Origin: Luteibacter aegosomatissinici
GTDB taxonomy: Bacteria > Pseudomonadota > Gammaproteobacteria > Xanthomonadales > Rhodanobacteraceae
Length of the DNA: 64,000 nucleotides
NCBI RefSeq assembly: GCF_023078495.1
Contig: NZ_CP095742.1
Coordinates: forward strand, 992,001 to 1,056,000
Direction of reading: 5' to 3'
Positions 25,255-32,426 of the stretch are shown in pieces. Each line of letters opens with the position of its first letter. Positions within the stretch are counted from its first letter, which is position 1. The notes under the pieces were generated by a model. It was not told the origin of the DNA and made no database searches. It saw only the letters and a list, made by a program, of their open reading frames with translations. A program made the position numbers and the translations under genes.

Positions 25255-25836
25255 ATGGCACTGATCGTGTTGCTGATCATCGTGATTGGCATTGTCGTGT
25301 ACTTCATCGGCATCTACAACGGACTGGTGACGGCGCGTAACGGCTACAAGAATGCTTTTGCGCAGATTGACGTTCAGCTAACACGGCGCCACGACCTCAT
25401 TCCCAACCTGGTGGAAACCGCCAAGGGCTACCTCGCCCACGAGCGCGGCACGCTGGAAGCCGTGGTGCAGGCGCGAAACGCCGCCGTGGCGGGCCTGGCG
25501 GCTGCCAAGGGGCATCCTGGCGAGGCTGCTGCGATGCAGCGAGTGGCGGAAAGTGAGAATGCCCTCGGCCAGACCCTTGGGCGGTTGTTCGCGCTTCAGG
25601 AAGCCTACCCGGACCTGAAGGCCAACCAGACCATGATGCAGCTTTCGGAAGAACTTGCATCGACCGAGAACCGCGTCGCGTTCGCCCGGCAGGCCTACAA
25701 CGACGCCGTGATGACCTATAACAACCGCCGCGAGACGTTCCCTAACTCCCTTGTGGCCGGTGGTTTTGCCGCCGCCGAACCGCTGCAGATCGAACAGCCC
25801 GCCATGCGCGAGGCACCGAAGGTGTCGTTCACGTAA
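25255..25836 (+). CDS. lemA: LemA family protein
   Basis: A 193-residue membrane protein. One N-terminal hydrophobic segment (about 3-21) is followed by the signature IDVQLTRRHDLIPNLVETAKGY and a helical bundle. GAGGGAAGGGG precedes the ATG. It ends 15 bases before an M48 metalloprotease gene; lemA-M48 pairs are common and suggest a shared role in envelope quality control. The exact function of LemA is unknown. Confidence 0.93.
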   Translation: MALIVLLIIVIGIVVYFIGIYNGLVTARNGYKNAFAQIDVQLTRRHDLIPNLVETAKGYLAHERGTLEAVVQARNAAVAGLAAAKGHPGEAAAMQRVAESENALGQTLGRLFALQEAYPDLKANQTMMQLSEELASTENRVAFARQAYNDAVMTYNNRRETFPNSLVAGGFAAAEPLQIEQPAMREAPKVSFT

Positions 25837-25851
25837 GGGCGGCGCGCGCGG

Positions 25852-27747
25852 ATGGATTTCTTCCAGCGCCAGGAGCAGTCGCGCCGAATGGGGCGCTGGC
25901 TCGTCGTGCTGTTCATCCTGGCGGTGCTCGGCACGGTACTCGCCGTGGACGCCGTGGCGTACATCGCCGGCATGCTCTTCCGCAAGCAGACGCCGCCGTG
26001 GTTCTGGGCCGCCTGGGCCACGCCGGCGGTGCTGCTCGTGATCGGTGTCGCCATGGCATGGCGCATGGGTAGCCTCTCGGCGGGTGGCGCCGTCGTGGCC
26101 AGCGATCTCGGTGGCGTCCCGGTGGATCCGGCGACCGCCGATCCCGCGCTGCGGCGCCTGCGCAACGTCGTCGAAGAGACCGCGATCGCCGCCGGTGTGC
26201 CGGTTCCGCGCCTGTTCGTCATGGAGGGCGAGGCATCCATCAACGCGTTCGCCGCGGGCTATGGGCCAGACGATGCCGCTATCTGCGTCACGCGCGGGTG
26301 CCTGGATCAGCTCAACCGTGACGAGCTGCAGGGTGTCATCGGCCATGAGTTCAGCCACATCCTCAATGGCGACATGCGGCTGAATATCCGGCTGATGGGG
26401 TTGCTGTTCGGGATACTCGTGCTCTCGGTGATCGGGCGCGAGGTCATGAGCTTCACCGGGCGCGGACGGGATAATTCGGTGCGCATGGTGGCGTTGCTTG
26501 GCCTGGGCCTGTGGCTGATCGGGTCGATCGGCTTGTTCTTCGCGCGGCTGATCCAGGCGGGCGTCTCGCGCTCGCGCGAGTCGTTGGCGGATGCATCCGC
26601 CGTGCAGTTCACGCGGCAGACGCAGGGGCTCGTGGGCGCCCTCAAGAAGATCGCCGGGCTGCCTGGTGGATCGACGCTCACCTCGCCAAAGCGCGCCGAA
26701 GTCGCGCACATGCTGTTCGGCGATGCGTCGACGGTCACCTCATGGTTCGCTACGCATCCACCCATCATCGAGCGGATCAAGGCCCTCGATCCTGCTTTCC
26801 GTGAAGCCGATCTCGCCGATGTGGTGGCCGCGGCGGCGCGTACCGATGCCGATGCGCCCGACGATGACGCGCAGTCAGCCACCCGTGGCTTCGCCGGTGC
26901 CGGCGGCGTCGCCTACGCCACCGCGGTCGCCAGTCGCGTCGGCACGGCCGAGCCACGCGATCTGGAACACGCAGGCCAGGTGCGCGCAGCCCTTCCGCCT
27001 GCGCTTGTGGAAGCGGCGCACGATCCGGCGAGGGCACGCGCCCTCGTACTGGCCATGCTATTGGCGCCGGCCAGCCAGGCGGAGGTCCGCGGCCAACAGG
27101 TCAACGCATTGCGCGTCGTGCTCGGCGAGGCCGACGTAGCGCGGCTCATTGAACTCCAGCCGCTGACGGCCGTGCTCGCGCCCGCGGTACGCCTTCCCCT
27201 GGTCGATATCGCCGCACCTGCGTTACGCACATTGGCCACGAATGATCGCGAGGCCTTGCTGACCCTCGTTCGCGAATTCGTCATGGCGGACCGTCAGGTA
27301 GATCTCTTCGAGTACGCGCTGTCACGCCTGTTGCGCGCGCGGCTGGTGGGCATGGGCGATCCGCGCGCCGCCGCGCGCCCCGGTGAGCGCAAGCTGCGGG
27401 ACGCGCGCGACGCATACAGCCGCCTGTGTGCCGTGGTGGCCACGTTTGGCAACGCGGATCCAGTGGCGGCGCAGCGTGCGTGGCAACTGGCGCAGCGTGA
27501 AGCCTTTGGCGAGCCGGGCGCCGCCATACCAGCCGTGGCCGACTGGCGCATGGCCTTCGATGGCGCGGTGATCGAGCTGTCGCGTTGCAACCCCGCATCG
27601 AAAGAACTGGTGGTCCGCGGCCTGTGGCTGGCCATCGCCGCCGACGGCGTGGTGACGGTGGCCGAGGCAGAATGCCTGCGCGCCATCTGCGCCAGCCTGG
27701 GGTGCCCGCTCCCGCCGGAGTTCGTGGACGAGGCACGCGGCGCATAA
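25852..27747 (+). CDS. M48-family zinc metalloprotease with long C-terminal extension
   Basis: A 631-residue membrane protease. Two N-terminal membrane helices (about 15-40 and 52-70) are followed by a third/fourth pair around 182-230. The zinc motif HEFSH is at 165-169, and the third ligand is the Glu in SRSRESLADASAV near 243. Family members such as HtpX are about 290 residues. This one adds over 300 residues, ending in a segment (AIAADGVVTVAEAECLRAIC) that resembles the TerB fold. It is coupled to lemA. It probably degrades damaged inner-membrane proteins. Confidence 0.9.
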   Translation: MDFFQRQEQSRRMGRWLVVLFILAVLGTVLAVDAVAYIAGMLFRKQTPPWFWAAWATPAVLLVIGVAMAWRMGSLSAGGAVVASDLGGVPVDPATADPALRRLRNVVEETAIAAGVPVPRLFVMEGEASINAFAAGYGPDDAAICVTRGCLDQLNRDELQGVIGHEFSHILNGDMRLNIRLMGLLFGILVLSVIGREVMSFTGRGRDNSVRMVALLGLGLWLIGSIGLFFARLIQAGVSRSRESLADASAVQFTRQTQGLVGALKKIAGLPGGSTLTSPKRAEVAHMLFGDASTVTSWFATHPPIIERIKALDPAFREADLADVVAAAARTDADAPDDDAQSATRGFAGAGGVAYATAVASRVGTAEPRDLEHAGQVRAALPPALVEAAHDPARARALVLAMLLAPASQAEVRGQQVNALRVVLGEADVARLIELQPLTAVLAPAVRLPLVDIAAPALRTLATNDREALLTLVREFVMADRQVDLFEYALSRLLRARLVGMGDPRAAARPGERKLRDARDAYSRLCAVVATFGNADPVAAQRAWQLAQREAFGEPGAAIPAVADWRMAFDGAVIELSRCNPASKELVVRGLWLAIAADGVVTVAEAECLRAICASLGCPLPPEFVDEARGA

Positions 27748-27793
27748 GGCACGTGCTAGGCTTTCACGGCCTCCACCGGAACCGCCGGCCACC

Positions 27794-29068
27794 GTGAACG
27801 TTCGCCGATCCCCGCTGGGCGAGGGCGCCACCCTGGCGCTCGCGATCATCGCCTTCTTCTTCGTGATGACCTCGTACTACGTGCTGCGCCCCCTGCGCGA
27901 CCAGCTCGTCGGCGCGGTGGGCTCATCCTCGCTGCCCTGGTTCTACGCGGTCGTGCTGGTCACCATGCTGGCGCTGACGCCGGTGTTTGGCTGGCTCGTC
28001 GCGCGCTTCCCGGGCAGGCGGGTCGTGGCCACGAGCTACCTTGCCTTCATCGCCTGCATGGTCGTGTTCATCCCGGCGTTCGTCGCGCAGGACACGATCG
28101 GCGCGAAGACGCTGGGCGTCGTGTTCTTTGTCTGGGTGAGCGTCTTCAACCTGTTCGTCGTGTCGCTGTTCTGGAGCTTCATGGCGGATATCTTCCGCAG
28201 CCGCCAGGCGCGCCTGGTTTTTCCATTCATCGCGTTCGGTGGCATGGGCGGTGCGCTTCTGGGTCCGTTGATTACGCGGCTGCTGGTGGAGCGTATTGGC
28301 GTGCCGTCCATGTTGCTGATCTCGGCGGTGACGCTGTTCGCCGCCCTTTGCGCGCTGATGGCGCTGTCCTCACGCCGTGGCGAAGCCGCGGCGGGGCATG
28401 GCGAGGCGGTAGGCGGCTCCATCCTCGAGGGTGCGAAGTCGGCATTCACGCAGCCGTTCCTGCGCTATATGGCGATCCTGATGCTGCTCAGTGACGGCAT
28501 CGGCACCATGGCCTACGCGCTGGTGGCGGACTACGCCAAGGCCCACTTCATCGACAACGCCGACCGCACCGCGTTTTACGCCAGCCTCGATCTGTGGGTG
28601 AACGGCCTGGGCGCCGTCATGCAACTGACCCTGACCCCACTGCTCCTGCGCGGGCTGGGTGCGGTATGGGCGATGGTGGTGCCGTCACTGGTGAATTTCG
28701 CGCTGCTTGCGCTGCTTGTGGTGTTCGGCCCGGCGGACATCGGCGTGATGGGCTTCACGGTGCCGCTGATCGCCGTGGTGATGATCGGCAGCCGCGGTAT
28801 GACCTACGGCATGATCAAGCCGGCCTCGGATTCGCTCTACACCCGCATGCCGCGCGAGGCGCGCTACAAGGGCAAGAATTTCATCGAAACCGCCGTGTGG
28901 CGGTTCGGTGACCTCGCGGTCACGAGCGCGCTCACCGCCGCCCGCATGGCGGGCGTGGGTATCTCGACCATCGGCCTGGTCTGTGCCGGTATCGCCGCCA
29001 TCGCCACGGAAATCGCGCGGCGCGCCGCCACCTCGCCCGACCTGCTGCCGGAAGATCGCGACCGTTAG
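27794..29068 (+). CDS. Twelve-helix MFS/NTT-like transporter
   Basis: A 424-residue integral membrane protein with about 11-12 helices. The early motif SYYVLRPLRDQLVGA resembles the nucleotide-transporter (ATP/ADP translocase-like) branch. Other stretches (WSFMADIFRSRQARLVFPFI, GGMGGALLGP, ARYKGKNFIETAVWRFGDL) support that affiliation. In free-living bacteria these proteins have no established substrate. The start is GTG at 27794 with a poor ribosome site. Its 3' end overlaps the converging CBS gene by 4 bases. Confidence 0.82.
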   Translation: MNVRRSPLGEGATLALAIIAFFFVMTSYYVLRPLRDQLVGAVGSSSLPWFYAVVLVTMLALTPVFGWLVARFPGRRVVATSYLAFIACMVVFIPAFVAQDTIGAKTLGVVFFVWVSVFNLFVVSLFWSFMADIFRSRQARLVFPFIAFGGMGGALLGPLITRLLVERIGVPSMLLISAVTLFAALCALMALSSRRGEAAAGHGEAVGGSILEGAKSAFTQPFLRYMAILMLLSDGIGTMAYALVADYAKAHFIDNADRTAFYASLDLWVNGLGAVMQLTLTPLLLRGLGAVWAMVVPSLVNFALLALLVVFGPADIGVMGFTVPLIAVVMIGSRGMTYGMIKPASDSLYTRMPREARYKGKNFIETAVWRFGDLAVTSALTAARMAGVGISTIGLVCAGIAAIATEIARRAATSPDLLPEDRDR

Positions 29069-29493
29069 CTCGTGATGTAGGCCTCGAGCTGGTTGATCGT
29101 TTCTTTCTGCTCGTCGATCGTCGCCTTGACCAGGTCGCCGATGGACACGACGCCGACCACGCGGCCGCCATCCAGGACGGGCAGGTGGCGCAGGCGGTTA
29201 TCGGTGCATAACCGCATGCAATCTTCCACCGTGGCATCGGTCGCCACGGTAATCACGCTGGCGGTCATGATGTCGGCCACGGGCGTGTCTCGCGATGAAC
29301 GGTCTTTCAGGATGACCTTTCGGGCGTAATCGCGTTCGGAGATGATGCCGACCAGCTCGCTGCCCTTGATCACCACCAGGGCACCGACATTTTTTTCGGC
29401 CATCTGCTGCACGGCCTCGAAGACCGATGCATCGGGCGCTACCGCGAAGACTTCCTTGCCTTTCGCTCCCAGGAGATGCTTGACCTGCTGCAT
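29065..29493 (-). CDS. Paired CBS-domain protein
   Basis: A 142-residue protein made of two CBS domains (about 8-65 and 73-130), with EVFAVAPDASVFEAVQQMAE and VGIISERDYARKVILKDRSS in the first and VADIMTASVITV and LRHLPVLDGGRVVGVVSIGD in the second. Such stand-alone pairs bind adenine nucleotides and act as regulators. GGGGAG precedes the ATG at 29493; a longer in-frame version adds a low-complexity arginine-rich extension and was rejected. Confidence 0.92.
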   Translation of the reverse strand: MQQVKHLLGAKGKEVFAVAPDASVFEAVQQMAEKNVGALVVIKGSELVGIISERDYARKVILKDRSSRDTPVADIMTASVITVATDATVEDCMRLCTDNRLRHLPVLDGGRVVGVVSIGDLVKATIDEQKETINQLEAYITS

Positions 29494-29542
29494 GCTCGAC
29501 TCCCCGGATGGGCGCGGCGCGCATCGCCGCGATGGCTTGAGT

Positions 29543-30517
29543 TTACGCCTGCCCGGGGCCGTGGGGGTCATGGCCGGGTGAAGGGTGGCGGGTGCCGCGC
29601 CGGTCCTCCACGTAATACAGCGGCCGGCGCTTGGTCTCGGCGTAGGTGCGGCCCACGTACTCGCCGATGATGCCCAGCCCCATCAGTTGGGCGCCGCCCA
29701 TGAACAGGATGACGACCAGCAACGTGGGGTAACCGCGCACCGGGTCGCCCCAGACAAGCACCTTCAGGATCACCCACAGGCCGTACAGGAAGGCGACGCC
29801 CGCGGCGGACATCCCCAGCCACGTCGCCAGGCGCAGGGGTGCGACCGAGAACGAGGTGATGCCCTCGATAGCGAGGTTGGTCAGGCGCCAGTAGTTCCAT
29901 TTGGTGTCGCCGGCCAGGCGCGCATCGCGGTGGTAGCGGAACGACACCTGGCGGTAGCCGATCCAGGCGAACAGCCCTTTCATGAAGCGCTGGCGCTCGC
30001 GCAGTTCGCGCAACGCCGCCACGGCCCGCCGCGAAAGCACGCGGAAATCGCCCGTGTCGCGCGGCATGGGGTTATCGGAAAGCCGCTCCATCACCCGGTA
30101 GAACGCGGCCGAGGTGAAGCGCTTCAGGCGTGTTTCGCCTGCCCGGTCCGCCCGGGTGGCGTAGACCACGTCGTTTCCCTCGTGCAGGCGCGCGACGAGG
30201 TCGGGAATCAGTTCCGGCGGATCCTGCAGGTCGGCATCGATCAGCACGACGGCATCGGCATCCGCGGCATCGAGGCCGGCGGTCATGGCCGCCTCCTTGC
30301 CGAAGTTGCGCGACAACCGCAGCCCGACGACCCGTGGGTCCGCTTGCGACAGGCGATCGATGATCGCCCACGTGTCGTCGGCGCTGCCGTCATCGATGTA
30401 GATCACGGAAGCGACCGCCTGCATGCCATCGAGCACGGCGGCAAGGCGGGCGTGGAAGCGCTCAAGCACTTCCGTTTCGTTGTAGGCCGGCACGATAACG
30501 GCAAGGGAGGGTGGCAT
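29543..30517 (-). CDS. GtrB/ArnC-type GT2 glycosyltransferase (polyprenyl-phosphate sugar transferase)
   Basis: A 324-residue enzyme that moves a sugar from a nucleotide donor to polyprenyl phosphate. The GT2 core has LAVIVPAYNETEVLE, YIDDGSADDTW, the DADLQDPPELI metal motif and MKGLFAWIGYRQVSF. Two C-terminal membrane helices (about 233-255 and 268-292) match GtrB and ArnC. It lies 8 bases downstream of mtgA on the same strand. The sugar is unknown; the product could feed LPS or peptidoglycan-linked glycan modification. Confidence 0.9.
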   Translation of the reverse strand: MPPSLAVIVPAYNETEVLERFHARLAAVLDGMQAVASVIYIDDGSADDTWAIIDRLSQADPRVVGLRLSRNFGKEAAMTAGLDAADADAVVLIDADLQDPPELIPDLVARLHEGNDVVYATRADRAGETRLKRFTSAAFYRVMERLSDNPMPRDTGDFRVLSRRAVAALRELRERQRFMKGLFAWIGYRQVSFRYHRDARLAGDTKWNYWRLTNLAIEGITSFSVAPLRLATWLGMSAAGVAFLYGLWVILKVLVWGDPVRGYPTLLVVILFMGGAQLMGLGIIGEYVGRTYAETKRRPLYYVEDRRGTRHPSPGHDPHGPGQA

Positions 30518-30525
30518 GGCGGTGC

Positions 30526-31266
30526 TCAACGGACGCGGCCTGAGACGGGAGCAGGGCGGGTAAGGTACGACGGGCCGCCCAGCTGGGCCATCTGCTGCGA
30601 GATCCACGCGGTACGCCGCATCACGTACGCGCTGGGTGCATCCACGCGCAAGCGGCGCGGGTTGGGCAGCACCGCGGCCAGGCGCGCGGCCTGGGCCACG
30701 CCCAGGCGCGAGGGCGCCGTGTGGAAAAACACATCGCTGGCCGCGCCAACGCCGTACACGCCGTCGCCGAGCTCTACGGTGTTCATGTACACCTCGAGGA
30801 TCCGCCGCTTCGGCCAGGTCGCTTCGATCAGCACGGTGAAGTACGCCTCCAGGCCCTTGCGGACGAAGCTGCGCCCGTTCCACAGGAAAAGATTTTTCGC
30901 CGTCTGCTGGCTGATCGTGCTGGCGCCACGCAGGCGTTTGCCTTCATCGGCCGCATCGATCGCATCCTGGATCGCATCCACGTCAAAGCCGTGGTGGTAG
31001 GGGAATTTCTGGTCCTCACCTGCCACCATGGCGATGCCCACCTGGGGCGAGATTTCGTCCCACGGTACCCAGCGGTGGTGCAGGGTGAAGCCCTTCTCAC
31101 CGGTAAACAGGGCCTCGGCGCGGCGCTCCATCATGAAGGCGCTGGTCCAGGGCGGTACGAAGCGCAGTACCAGCACCACCAGCCACGACAACGCCAGCCA
31201 GGCGATGGCAAGCAAGGCGACGAGGCGGACGATGCGGCGTAGCAGCGAGCGGGGCGTCGGGGGCAT
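30526..31266 (-). CDS. mtgA: Monofunctional biosynthetic peptidoglycan transglycosylase
   Basis: A 246-residue GT51 enzyme that polymerises lipid II glycan strands at the inner membrane. An N-terminal membrane helix (about 13-36) precedes the catalytic domain with AGEDQKFPYHHGFDVDAI (catalytic Glu), RGASTISQQTAKNLFLW and ILEVYMNTVELG. There is no transpeptidase domain, and the length is typical. It is divergent from hslO and followed closely by a GT2 gene. Confidence 0.95.
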   Translation of the reverse strand: MPPTPRSLLRRIVRLVALLAIAWLALSWLVVLVLRFVPPWTSAFMMERRAEALFTGEKGFTLHHRWVPWDEISPQVGIAMVAGEDQKFPYHHGFDVDAIQDAIDAADEGKRLRGASTISQQTAKNLFLWNGRSFVRKGLEAYFTVLIEATWPKRRILEVYMNTVELGDGVYGVGAASDVFFHTAPSRLGVAQAARLAAVLPNPRRLRVDAPSAYVMRRTAWISQQMAQLGGPSYLTRPAPVSGRVR

Positions 31267-31370
31267 GGCGGCGCGATGACGAAGGATGGCGCAGTATAAG
31301 GGCCAATGGCGCCGGGCTTGTCGCCCGCGGCCACTGCCCCCATCTTCCGTCGGATCACCAGGAGGCCATC

Positions 31371-32306
31371 GTGACCGATTCCCTTGTCGAAACCCTTGTT
31401 TCTGACGACGTGCTGCACCGCTTCATGCTTGAGAAGGCGGGCGTGCGCGGCGTACTCGTGCGGCTGGGCCACAGCTGGCAGGAAATCGCCTCGCGTGTGG
31501 AATATCCGCAAGGGCTGCGCGATACGCTGGGCCAGGCCGTGGCGGCCAGCGCGTTGCTTACCGGCAACATCAAGTTCGAAGGCTCGCTGTCGCTCGAGTT
31601 CAAGAGCCAGGGTGCCGTGCGCCTGTTGTTCGCTGAATGCACCGACCAGGGCCGGGTCCGCGGCATTGCCCGCTTCAATGCCGAGACGCTGGACGAGACC
31701 GCTGCAGGCGCTTCCCTGAAGCTGGGCGCACTCGACGAGCCGATGCTCGCCATCACCGTGGGCCATGCGGAAAAGGGCCGCTACCAGGGCGTCGTGACGC
31801 TGGACGAGAATGCATCGATCAGCGAGGCGCTGGAGAGCTATTTCGAGCGCTCCGAGCAGTTGCCCGCGCGCATCCTGCTGGCCGCCAACGGGACGCATGC
31901 CGTGGGCCTGATGCTCCAGCCCGTGCCGGGCGAAGGCGGCCATAGCGCGGCCGAAGCCGATGACGATGCGTGGAACCGCGTGGGCCAGCTCACGGCCACG
32001 CTGGGTGCGAGGGAAATGCTGGAAACCTCGCCGGAGCAGCTGCTTTACCGGCTGTACCACGAGGAATCGGTAGGTATGTACGATCCGCGCGCCCTGGCGT
32101 TCGGCTGCACCTGCTCGCGTGAGCGTGTGGAAGGCATGCTGCGGGCGTTGGGCCGCGACGAGGTGGAGGCTACGCTGGAAGATCGCGGCGGCGAGATCGA
32201 AGTGGTCTGCGAGTTTTGCGCTACGCGCTACACGTTCGACCGGGTGGATGCGGAGCAGGTTCTATCCAGCACCGACAACCCGCCGGCGCCCCACACCCTG
32301 CAATAA
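31371..32306 (+). CDS. hslO: Redox-regulated chaperone Hsp33
   Basis: A 311-residue holdase activated by oxidative unfolding. The four zinc-binding cysteines sit at the C-terminal end as CTC (FGCTCSRERVEGM) and CEFC (VVCEFCATRYTF). The start is GTG at 31371, chosen because AGGAGG precedes it by 7 bases. It is followed directly by a GTAG repeat hairpin. Confidence 0.95.
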   Translation: MTDSLVETLVSDDVLHRFMLEKAGVRGVLVRLGHSWQEIASRVEYPQGLRDTLGQAVAASALLTGNIKFEGSLSLEFKSQGAVRLLFAECTDQGRVRGIARFNAETLDETAAGASLKLGALDEPMLAITVGHAEKGRYQGVVTLDENASISEALESYFERSEQLPARILLAANGTHAVGLMLQPVPGEGGHSAAEADDDAWNRVGQLTATLGAREMLETSPEQLLYRLYHEESVGMYDPRALAFGCTCSRERVEGMLRALGRDEVEATLEDRGGEIEVVCEFCATRYTFDRVDAEQVLSSTDNPPAPHTLQ

Positions 32307-32309
32307 ACC

Positions 32310-32405
32310 GTAGGAGCGCACCCTGTGCGCGACAGCTTTTCGCGACCCGGCAACAGGCCTGTGGCTTAATGGCGAAAAGCTGTCGCGCACAGGGTGCGCT
32401 CCTAC
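32310..32405. repeat. GTAG-headed palindromic repeat (long form), copy 2
   Basis: A 96-base inverted repeat between the converging hslO and GGDEF-EAL genes. The outer arms are GTAGGAGCGCACCCTGTGCG and its complement, with inner AGCTTTTCGC/GCGAAAAGCT arms. The arm variant CGCA...TGCG keeps pairing, a sign that the fold is conserved. Confidence 0.85.
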
Positions 32406-32426
32406 ACGTTTTTTACGTGCTGGCGG

